Below are positions 55,071 to 64,000 of a DNA stretch of 64,000 bases, piece by piece. Each line of letters opens with the position of its first letter. Position 1 is the first letter of the stretch. The position numbers and the translations under genes are program-made. The DNA comes from Cryptomeria japonica (lineage: Eukaryota > Streptophyta > Pinopsida > Cupressales > Cupressaceae). The notes under the pieces are model-generated. The model was given only the letters and a program-made list of their open reading frames with translations, did no database searches and was not told the origin of the DNA. The stretch is taken from the NCBI RefSeq assembly GCF_030272615.1, contig NC_081407.1, forward strand, positions 150,475,744 to 150,539,743, given 5' to 3'.

Positions 55071-55845
55071 TTAAGGCAATTGATGTACCCATTTTGATGA
55101 GTCCAGCAAATCTACACCTATATCCCCTTGTTCACTTGTCTTCCCTTCATGATACTTGTAGAGATCAACAATATTAAATATGGGAGAGATATCTATACTT
55201 GCTAGAAGGTCAATCTCATAAGCATTGGCTGAAAACTTCCTTAAGACCCGGCAAGGGTCCATCTTCTTCCATTTTAATTTGTCATATGTTCCCTGTGGGA
55301 ACCTCTTCTTCCTTGAATGTGCCAAAACCAAATCCCTAGTCTGAAATTCCTACTCTTTTGTGTGTATCAGCATATCCCTTATATTTGATGGCACTTTTTC
55401 CCAAAATTTCTTTCACTTGTTTATACAAATCATGAATGTACTCCACAAAATTATCAAGTACTATTTGTGCACTCTCTTAATTCATCCATAGCCCTTGGGC
55501 TATATCCATACACAATACAAAAAGGACTTTTCCTACACTTTTGTTGATTGAGTTATTACAGGCAAACTCTACTTAAGCTAATGTCAAATCCCATTGATTA
55601 GACTTGTTACCTATTAAACATCTTAGTAAATTACCTAAGTTTCTATTCACAATCTCAATTTGACCATTAGTTTTAGAGTGGTAGGCTAAGCTGAAACCTA
55701 AGTGTGTTCCTAATTTCTTCCATAAGGTAGACTAATAATGCCCAACAAACTTTGTATCTCTATTTGAAACAATTCTCTTCAGCAAACCATGCAACCTAAG
55801 TACCTCTTTAAAAAACATGGCTATGTTGGATGTGTTGATGGTGTT
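55071..55845 (-). pseudogene. Ty3/gypsy integrase fragment
   Basis: On the minus strand: IAMFFKEVLRLHGLLKRIVS, NRDTKFVGHY, GFSLAYHSKTNGQIEIVNR (core Asp and Glu), FACNNSINKSVGKVLFVLC, then FPQGTYDKLKWKKMDPCRVL and NAYEIDLLASIDISPIFNI of the C-terminal domain. Several stops interrupt it. RT and RNase H are not present in the window. Confidence 0.85.
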
Positions 55846-55901
55846 TGTATGCACAATCGAACATAGAATAAAGTATCAAATATTGTATCCTCTCTTGAAC
55901 A

Positions 55902-56701
55902 TGTTGATTGTAACTAGGTAGAATGCGGATTCCAATTGCCTTTAGGCAACATTGGAATCCACCAAGGGCTGGGTCCTTCTCCTTCTTCTCCCACATGCCA
56001 CTCTTAGGGCTGGGCCCTTCTTCTCCCACACGCCACTCTTAGGGCTGGGCCCTTCTTCGCCCACGCCAACATAAAATAGGGTAGACCCTTTCCTCACGCC
56101 ACTTGATGTGGCTTTATAAAAACATGCTAAGGAATAATAATAAATAAAATAAAAGGTTATTTTATGCTAAGCCGACTTTAGAGGTTTATACCTAGAGGAA
56201 GATATATATATGAGTCCATCAAATGAAGTAAACACATTCTATATATCACACATACAATGCGACCTGATCTACTCCTAAATGTGATCTGCCCTCCTACACT
56301 TGGCGAATCTGCTCCTTGGTGAACTGCAAGAACATTTAGCTACATGCTGCTTCAGCCTATTGAAGTTATCTTCTGCTGGTGGATGTCTTGATCATCTACA
56401 ACTAGGGCATCACTCTACATCACCTTGGCAACTTGATGTTTGGACAACAATCAGAGATAAGTGTTGTAATCAGAATATTGTATTTAAGGCGTAATTAGAT
56501 CTGAGGATCTTTCTTGTTGGGTTTTTCCTCCTAGGAGGTTTTCCCAGGGTACTTGTGTGTTGTGTGTTCATTTTGTTCATTTCTTAACTTTTACTTAATT
56601 CTGGAAATTCCTAAGTACTAACAGCAATTCGTATAATCTGGAAATTAAGTTAAATTCCTATTTTCTTAGTATTGAATTAATCTAAGAGACTAAAATCAAC
56701 A
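55902..56701 (+). repeat. 5' LTR of the degenerate Copia element
   Basis: Contains about three tandem ~35 bp subrepeats with CACTCTTAGGGCTGGGCCC near 55963-56065, and a TTTATAAAAACATGC box near 56112. Confidence 0.92.
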
Positions 56702-56714
56702 TGGTATCAGAGCC
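56702..56714 (+). other. Primer-binding site (tRNA-iMet type)
   Basis: TGGTATCAGAGCC directly after the 5' LTR. Confidence 0.9.
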
Positions 56715-56789
56715 AAGTTCGCTCTAACCAGTGATCAGATTTAATCATGTAATTCTCTTGTTCCTTCCTTCTTTGGTGACAGGTCCAAA

Positions 56790-57150
56790 TGGAAATCAGA
56801 TTTGATTATGAAATGTTGTGTTCCTTTCGAAGGGCAAATATAATGAAGAGTTGCACTCTCTCAAAGGGTGCTAATTGTGGAAAGGGCTTACATGATGAAG
56901 AGGTGTGACCTCTCCATCACATTGAGAGATAAAGGAAAGGAATCAAAAGCATCCAGTGACATCACCATGGATCAGATCAAATCACAACCGTTATTAAGTT
57001 ACAGGCAGTAACATCTTTGTTCTTTGTGGTATGCATGGGGATGAGTTGAATATTTATGCTTAATATGAAGCCTGATAATGTTCTTATGCAGAATTCAATA
57101 GTAATATTAATAGACTGTAATATGTATGACATTTAATAATACTTTTCTAA
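56790..57150 (+). repeat. Fragment related to the LTR-like element at 41488-42923, with unoccupied TRIM site
   Basis: Colinear with 41722-42430 through GAAGAGTTGCACTCTCTC, GATGAAGAGGTGTGACC, CATCACCATGGAT and GTTATTAAGTTACAGGCAG. Where the other copy carries the TRIM between two CAAAG copies, this one reads CCTTTCGAAGGGC without interruption (56823-56835). Confidence 0.85.
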
Positions 57151-57219
57151 CTGTTCATATGATGATTAAGTAAATTATGTGATGGAGTTTGTAATACCTT
57201 TCACTCTCACCATCCAATT

Positions 57220-57510
57220 ATGGAGGGAGAATACAAGGAAGCAAGAGTACTAGGCTCCAACAGGTACGCCAACCCCAAGTGTGGGCCAAGAGGCCAAGTT
57301 GATGGGTCCTTGGTGCTCTTGGACTTGTTGGAGAGGGATAGTCTCGAGGAACCTTGGGTGATTCTCCTTGAGCTCCATAATGGGAACTGGTGTAGGGAGA
57401 AAAATGGTTTTTCTAATCCTTCATATAACTATGATATGTATATAGTCTATCAAGGCATAATGGAAATGTTGACTAATCTGTTGTGCAGGGTCCAGACCAA
57501 GCTTAGTTGA
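57220..57510 (+). other. Short ORF without recognised function
   Basis: A 96-codon open frame with text such as GSLVLLDLLERDSLEEPWVI. No motif or family was recognised. It lies inside the Copia element's interior and may be chance. Confidence 0.2.
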
Positions 57511-57574
57511 CAATAGTGTTCCCATATTGTAAGCACTACGCACAGATCTTAATATAAGAGGATCCCATTAGGGG

Positions 57575-57600
<26 letters not shown>
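57575..57600. repeat. (AC)13 microsatellite
   Basis: An uninterrupted AC dinucleotide run followed by ATATATA. Confidence 0.95.
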
Positions 57601-57607
<7 letters not shown>

Positions 57608-58599
57608 CCACCAGCACTTGTTGGAGTATGGAGTGTTGAAAAGGGCAAATCTGAAAATAATATTAGATTGTTGTTTTATGCTTGATCCGAAGATTAATTC
57701 CTTTGATGTATTTGTTGTTGGATGACTAGAGGTTTGATCTGAAATACCTTTATATCCTTTATCAGAATTATTTTGATTATATACTGCAGCATTCTAATTG
57801 CTATTGATTCATGGAAGTATAGTTCTCTATCAGGCTCTCACTATCATTGATTAGTTAGTATCTTCATTGGTAAGTATACTTCACTCTCCTTGTAAACATT
57901 TTATGTCACCATCATGTGGTACTTCATTATTAAAAGGTATTAGTACTTCCTCATCTATGATCTGATTGAGTTTTGATCATCAATTGAATAATTCTATATT
58001 AGTTACATAAAATTGACTTTTTCAGTTGAATATTTGTTATCATGAAGTGTGAGGTATTATGAAAATTAATGATATACACTATATCCTCAATTGCTGACTT
58101 AGAATTGTTCTAGTTAATAACTATCGTATTTTTGTGAGCTAATTAGGTAATACTAATGGTTGAATGCATATACTCTCAAATCTGTGGAAACCTTGGTGAG
58201 GCAGAAAATGAACATGACTTAACCCTTATGAGTTTCTTTGTACATCCTTCATGAAAAATTAGATTATAACCTGTATGGTGATGTACAAGTTTTAGGTTGT
58301 ATGTTACAGGCTAGTTTTTTTCTTGTAATTTGTGTCACATAAGTATTGTCTCAACATTCTATGTATCATTGGTTTATATTGTTAAAGGGATGCATCTAAC
58401 TTATCATGAATGTTGTGATCCTCACCCAAGGTCATTTTTATATAACCTCATATAGTAGGTGATGTATGTCGAGGGTGAAGGCCATACTGACATCAGAAAT
58501 CCATAAGCTTGGATTGATGTGGCTTCAGAGGGAGCTTTGAAATAAGGCATAAGGATCTTCACACTCAATTAAAAAAAGTTTGAAAACATGTCATGATCA

Positions 58600-59480
58600 T
58601 AATTGCGCCATGGGTCCAATTCATAAAAGGTGAAGTTGTCATTTCTCATCCTTGTTTATGAATACTTATGATACTATGATGTTTGGCTATCAGTCTGATA
58701 TTGAGGATTAAGAGGGAGCCCTATGATCTTCAATAAAACTCTTGGTATGAAAGAGTACTTGATAAGCCTAGGGTTCTGTAAAGATTCTAACATGTTCCTT
58801 AAAGTATTTGAAATGTTAATTTTGATTCCTTATGTGGATGATCTAACTTTGACTGATAAATATAGTCTCATGATTTAAATAAAGAATTAGCTCAGAATTG
58901 AGATGGAAGATCTAAACCTAAAATGCATTACTTGTAGGTTAGAAGCGTGGCAAGGATCTAATGAAATTATTCTAAGTCAAGTTTTCTATTGTTATGGATT
59001 GTAAACTTATATGGAAACTAACTTGAAGAAGTTGAGTATGTCTGCAACCAACTATGATCTTGCAGATTCATTTGAATAGAGGCAGGTTGATTGGTGAGTG
59101 CTTCAGCTAATCAAAGCTAAGCATATTGTTGCAGCCAAGCATATTTTGATATATTTGCAAGACACAATTGATTATGGGCTGAAGCTGCTTAGGTTCAGAT
59201 TGGTCAAGAAGTGTTACGGACAAGGAAAACACTTCAAGCATTCACCCGTTGCGATCTCTTGGACCTACAGGAACAATCCTCAGTTGCTTTGAGTATTGTT
59301 GAAGCTAAATACATTGTTGCAAGTGTTGCATCAAGAGAAGCAGTGTGGTTTCTCAAAATTCTTGTTATGTTGTTTTGATTTATTATCAGGGTTGTACAGA
59401 GATACCTGACAATTCAGTGTTTTATGGCAGGACAATCATGTGTTGTAGATGTTCTCACCAAGTCTCTTGAAGCTTGAGTA
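58600..59480 (+). pseudogene. Copia reverse transcriptase and RNase H remnant
   Basis: In several frames: NSWYERVL (from the conserved ...WYER... box), YVDDLTLTD at about 58831 (YVDD catalytic box), then AAKHILIYLQDTIDYGLKL and EAKYIVASVASREAVWFLKI, the standard end of Copia RNase H, and VDVLTKSLE. Stops are frequent. Confidence 0.85.
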
Positions 59481-59549
59481 CTTCAAAAGATAGACTTGGA
59501 GCTGTGGAGAACATCGTCTTGGTTGAGAGAGAGTCTCAACCTCAGTGAT

Positions 59550-59960
59550 ACATTGTGTTGTATCAACCACCCTCTACGAGCAATGTAAGGTGGTAGTGTA
59601 ATCTTCTCAGAGACAAGAGTAATTGTTACCATCCTCTGCGGGCAATGTAAGATGGTAGAAAAGATTCTCTCCACCCTCTGCGAGCAATGTAAGGTGGATC
59701 CAGTCTATGCTTGTGTGCAAAGTGGAAGACTATGTTATGTAGTTTCATTCTATGCTTATGTGCAAGATGGACGACTACAATATTCTAATTATGTTTATTC
59801 CATTCCTTGCTTGTGTGCAAGATGGATGATTATGTTTATTAGATTCCATTGTATGCTTGTGTGAAAGATGGAGGACTATGTTTTCATTTTATGCTTATGG
59901 AGGACAATGATTATGTAACTCCACTATATACTTGGGTGCACGATGGAAGATTATGATGTT
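59550..59960 (+). repeat. Tandem subrepeats before the 3' LTR
   Basis: Two sets. GCGAGCAATGTAAGGTGG-type units lie near 59576, 59638 and 59678. Then units of about 55-65 bp carry TATGCTTGTGTGCAAGATGG from about 59700 to 59945. Confidence 0.75.
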
Positions 59961-60285
59961 GCATTCTTCTTTGGGAGAAGACTGAGGTAAAGACAATGAA
60001 TGATGGATATGCGTGATCGATAGCATGGAAAGACTCCATGATGTGCATGAATAATTGTGTATGTATTCATGACTTGCAAGTGTGCATGTTAAAGTTTTGA
60101 ATTCACCCTCCACAGACAGTACAAGATGGATACTATGGGCTACTATTTGTGGTCCTCTCTCAGGAGTATTTGAAGTCGACAGCTAAGTTTGGATTACAAT
60201 TTAAACATTGTATGTATTACTTAGGGTTGGGCCCTAATCTTGTAACCTGGTTGTAAGATTATCTTTCTCCCTAGTTAAGAGGGAG

Positions 60286-61073
60286 TGTTGATTGTAACTA
60301 GGTAGAATGCGGATTCCAATTGCTTTAAGGCAACATTGGAATCCGCCAAGGGCTGGGCCCTTCTCTTCCTTCTCACATGCCACTCTTAGGGCTGGGCCCT
60401 TCTCCTCCCACATGCCACTCTTAGGGTTGGGCCCTTCTTCTCCTACGCGCCACTCTTAGGACTGGGCCCTCTCTCTCACGTCAACATAAAATAGGGCAGA
60501 CCCTATCCTCACACCACTTGATGTGGCTTTATAAAAACATGCTAAGGAATAATAATAAATAAAATAAAAGATTATTTTATGCTAAGCTGACTTTAGAGGT
60601 TTATACCTAGAGGAATATATATATATATATAAACACATTCTATATATCACACATACAATGCGATCTGCTCTGCTCCTAAATGTGATCTGCCCTCCTACAC
60701 TTGGCGAATCTGCTCTTTGGTGAACTGCAAGAACATTTAGATACATGTTGCTTCAACCTATCGAAGTCTACAACTAGGGCATCACTCTACATCACCTTGG
60801 CAACTTGTTGTTTGGACAACAATCAAAGATAAGTGTTGTAATCAGAATATTGTATTTGAGGCATAATCAGATCTGAGAATCTTTCTTGCTGGGTTTTTCC
60901 TCCTAGGAGGTTTTCCCAGGGTACTTGTGTGTTGTGTGTTCATTTTGTTCATTTCTTCACTTTTAATTAATTCTGGAAATTCCTAAGTACTAACAGCAAT
61001 TCATATAATCGGGAAATTAAGTTAAATTCCTATTTTTTGAGTATTGAATTAATCTAAAAGACTAAAATCAATA
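60286..61073 (+). repeat. 3' LTR of the degenerate Copia element
   Basis: Colinear with the 5' LTR, but with about four CACTCTTAGGGCTGGGCCC-type subrepeats instead of three and small deletions near 60630 and 60765. Confidence 0.92.
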
Positions 61074-61078
61074 GAACA

Positions 61079-62054
61079 AAGACTTCTCAAATGCTGAAGA
61101 TTAGCAAAGGATCACTTGAGATGACTCCAAGGTTCTCAATGTCAAGTCTTGACGTGTTGGATAGCTTTAATGGTGTGATGTGTTTGTTGTAAGGGACTAA
61201 CGGAATAATTCTTCAAGCTCAATGATTGACATTCTTCGAATAATGTTGCAATATCGCTCTTTCCTACTAATGATCTTTGATTAAAAAAAAAAAGTGAAAA
61301 GGGAGCAAGGTTTAGGAATGTTGCGCTAATGCTAATGCTAATGCGAGGAATGCAAGACAATGGACAATCTCAAGTGAGCTCAACTAAGCTTTGCTTTGAC
61401 ATGCTATGAACATCTCCACAACACTAGTGCAATCTTCGTAGGGTAGCTTGAGGATTTTCAAATAACTACCACAAGCATAGATACCTTCAAGTTGAAGGAT
61501 ATCAATAATGGAATAGTAATTGAAGTTAAGCTTTGGCTATAATTTGTTCCTGTGTAGGATACTTCGCCATCAATGGAGTACTAGTAGTATGAACAATGAG
61601 AGCTTCAATATCAATCATGCACATACATCTTCCATTCATCTAAAATACTTGAAGCAAATTCTATTCTTTTCTTTTCTTTTTCTTTTTCTTTTTGAATGTT
61701 AAGTTCTCTCATAAAAGGAATGAGGAAACAAGCAAATGCTCCAAAACTTAATAAACTTTAATGATTTTATTAATTCTACAACATCTATGCAACAATTCTT
61801 CAAAACTATTCTAATCAATCCTTTACATATGAAATGAGTTGAGCCTATATAGTGCTCTCAATTACAATGAATGGTCAAGATTAAATCAAAATCAAGGGCC
61901 AAGATCTTGCCACCTTAACCCTAATTAGGGTTTGTTACAACAAAAACCTAATCTTATATATTAGCCAATGGGAATGTGACATCCATTTTACACAAATATC
62001 GAGAAAAAATCCTCCAATAAGGAAAATGATGCCACATAGGATCATACAAATTTT
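61079..62054 (-). other. LTR-like or spacer sequence without a gene
   Basis: Contains CTTTTCTTTTTCTTTTTC runs (61668-61693), a CTATATAG word near 61850 and CCCTAATTAGGGTTT at 61917-61931. The layout resembles 28970-29100 of R1 copy B. A polypyrimidine tract at about 62069-62090 would be a polypurine tract on the minus strand. It may be the 3' LTR of the element that carries the minus-strand ORF to its right. Confidence 0.4.
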
Positions 62055-64000
62055 CTAGAATCTTGTTGCCCTTATCCTTTTCTTTTTTGGGGCAAATTCA
62101 ACGAATCTGGACATCATGAATTCAATCTCAGTTATTGGAATTGCAAGCAAGTTCTTCAATTGTTCTTCCAAGTAACTGACTTCTTCTAAAACTAAGGCAA
62201 AAGGTGTCTCACATCCTGGCCCAAAATCTCGTTTTGTTGGCAAGTACTATGGATCAATGTATATGGTCTAGTTGTTCTTAGAAGGTGATCTATCTACTCC
62301 AAAGAATATGATCTTCACTCGTTTGGCTAGATGGTCGGTATCTATGTGGATTCCTTCATTCATCTCCTTCTCAAGTATGATCTTAGCTACCTCTACAATC
62401 TTGTCATGTATCAAATTTATTGATCCATCAACTTGGGTGCATCCATTGTTGATATCTTAAAAAATGACCTTCCTGATGTGAAGCAAGTTACACCACTGCT
62501 AGAAATCAGGTGATTGTCCATCTCTCAATACTCCTTTGTTTACCAAAGTTTTCTTTGGCAGTTTCTTCATTGCTTGCAATATAGGCATCGTATAGTCTCT
62601 GGTGAAAATGAAAGTGTCATAAGCTGCCATGAGGACTTAAGCTTTTTCAAGGACACTTATAGCTCTATCAAATATCTTGACTAATTATTTCACAAATGCA
62701 TTCACCCTTTGCAAAGTCTTATTTATCCAAGTATCCATCAAGTGTGTTGAAGTTCTCATATTTTCCAAATTGTCAACTGAGTCTGGAGGAAGCAATGGTG
62801 GTGGCGTAGTTGAAGGATCATGTTGCCTCAACCGTTGCTTGAACTACTAGAAGTAATTCTTCAATGCACTCACTTCTCTTTCCAACTTCTTATTCTTTTC
62901 TACTTCTAACTTCAACATGTCATGAACTATCTTCACTATGTCATTCATATCTTCCAGTGCTTGATCAGTAGTGGGGGACCTAAATCAATAGTCTCCAAGT
63001 TATATTCTTTTTCTATGATCTCGCCTTTGGGCTTATCTACTTTTGGAGTGGCAAATTGTATTATTCTAGGTCCTGCACCATCTCTTGTCATCTTTGACAT
63101 CTTTACTACTTTCTTCTTCTCAACGGGCTCTTGAGTTTTGTTCAGGAAGTTGTCCAAATCAATAGGATCTTCCTCTGTTACTATCTCTTCCTTTGTCAAT
63201 CTCTCCTTAAACCATGCTAGGATAGCGGATTTATCTTCTCCTACGTGTACTTCATTTAGTTGTTGATCCTCTCAGGGTGGAGATGTTACTTCTTGATCTT
63301 CATTCTCAATATCCACATGTACATCTTTGGTTGGTTTGTCGTTGGCTGACTCAAGTGAGATAGAATTGTCTTGACCTAATGGTTGCCTACCCTTGTCTGT
63401 CCTTTCGCACCCATTGTTTTGTATAGTAGACTCCATGGACTCATTCACTCCATGATCTATGCTCTCCCTAGGTGGCTTCTTTTCTTGGTCAACTACTTGA
63501 TTCACTTCTACTTCGTGCACAAAAGAGGTATTGGTGGAAGGGAAGCTTGAACTTGGTATGTGCTTCTTGCTTGGAGGCTCTTCATTATGATTTCCTTTTC
63601 TCTTTGATCCCTTGGAGTGAGTTGACGGGGTGGTGATTCTGCTCATGCTTTCACTTTCTGTATCATCACCAGAAAACTCAATCTCTCCCATCAATTCAAA
63701 TGCCAGCTAGGTATCCCGATTCTTTAATTTCTCAATTTGGATGTCTACCCATCGTTTTGTATATGGAAAGATTGGCTTCATCAAATATTTCAAGTTGGTG
63801 ATCTCCACATCAATCCAATTGACCTTCACCTCTTTGTCTTTCTCTTGTTCATATATTGGTTGGAGGTGTCTTCCACTATCTTGTGCTTGATATGGAATGT
63901 TGAAGACCTCACATGCCCTAATGATGTCGATAGGTAGCTTTGAGCACATCCTTCTTCTTATGTCTAGATCATCTTTGTAGCTTGTGTTTGTGCCTTCTTC
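62055..64000 (-). pseudogene. Long degenerate minus-strand ORF of unknown function, runs off the right edge
   Basis: From the window end to 62945 a single minus-strand frame is open except for stops at 63707-63709 and 63272-63274. It reads LPIDIIRACEVFNIPYQAQD and VEITNLKYLMKPIFPYTKRW, then a Ser/Lys/Glu-rich disordered middle (SKGSKRKGNHNEEPPSKKH), then VEKKKVVKMSKMTRDGAGPR. In shifted frames it continues with a Lys/Glu heptad-like stretch (LKLEVEKNKKLEREVSALKN), MDTWINKTLQRVNAF and ends EFAPKKKRIRATRF. No catalytic motif was recognised. The composition suggests a retroelement accessory or gag-like protein. Confidence 0.45.

Larger units (their letters stand above)
55902..61073 (+). mobile_element. 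Degenerate Copia LTR retrotransposon with perfect target duplication GAACA
   Basis: LTRs of 800 bp (55902-56701) and 788 bp (60286-61073) begin TGTTGATTGTAAC and end AAAATCAACA / AAAATCAATA. GAACA flanks both ends (55897-55901 and 61074-61078). The primer site is TGGTATCAGAGCC (56702-56714), and the polypurine tract AAGAGGGAG precedes the 3' LTR. The 3.6 kb interior keeps only decayed RT and RNase H. Gag and integrase could not be found. Confidence 0.92.

Overview
The window is plant nuclear DNA from a large, transposon-rich genome. I infer a gymnosperm, probably a conifer, because the one host gene is spread over more than 43 kb by a single 40.8 kb intron packed with old and young LTR retrotransposons. 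The species cannot be fixed from the sequence alone.

HOST GENE. The plus strand carries ABCE1/RLI2, the ribosome-recycling ABC ATPase. Ten exons are visible: eight between 9285 and 11819, and the last two at 52620-52865 and 53022-53141. They join in frame through GT-AG introns to about 571 codons. Every nucleotide-binding motif of both ABC cassettes is present. Only the first ~35 codons (first Fe-S cluster) are missing, and these presumably lie upstream of the window. Intron 11820-52619 is 40,800 bp.

LEFT FLANK (1-9284). A gag-protease-only Copia-type element (520-5052, paired 366 bp LTRs) sits inside an older, subrepeat-rich LTR-like repeat (R1). This is followed by non-coding DNA with a 316 bp direct duplication.

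GIANT INTRON. (a) 15.1-37.3 kb is a decayed Ty3/gypsy provirus of the Tat/Athila type. Its integrase region is split by a younger chromodomain Ty3/gypsy element (20669-27954, target duplication GGGTA) and by a second R1 copy (to 31296). Its 3' part is split by a solo LTR (33202-34875, target duplication GTTAA) and carries an unrecognised ORF before the 3' LTR. (b) 39.8-43.1 kb is a minus-strand hAT transposase relic. It is interrupted by an LTR-like element (41488-42923), which is itself interrupted by a 334 bp miniature LTR retrotransposon (TRIM, 41771-42104). Each 135 bp LTR of the TRIM contains a near-complete tRNA-like gene with A and B boxes. (c) 44146-47202 is a second gag-protease Copia-type element. 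Its leader holds three consecutive perfect hairpins overlapping an snRNA-type USE + TATA promoter. (d) 47883-50090 is a long LTR-like segment with a 248 bp tandem duplication.

RIGHT FLANK (53142-64000). This holds the gene's 3' end, a minus-strand Ty3/gypsy integrase fragment, a decayed full-length Copia element (55902-61073, target duplication GAACA), and a minus-strand degenerate ORF of unknown function running off the window end.

The most unusual object is the TRIM with tRNA-like LTRs. Its boundaries are independently supported by a perfect 5 bp target duplication and by a related unoccupied site at about 56825-56835.
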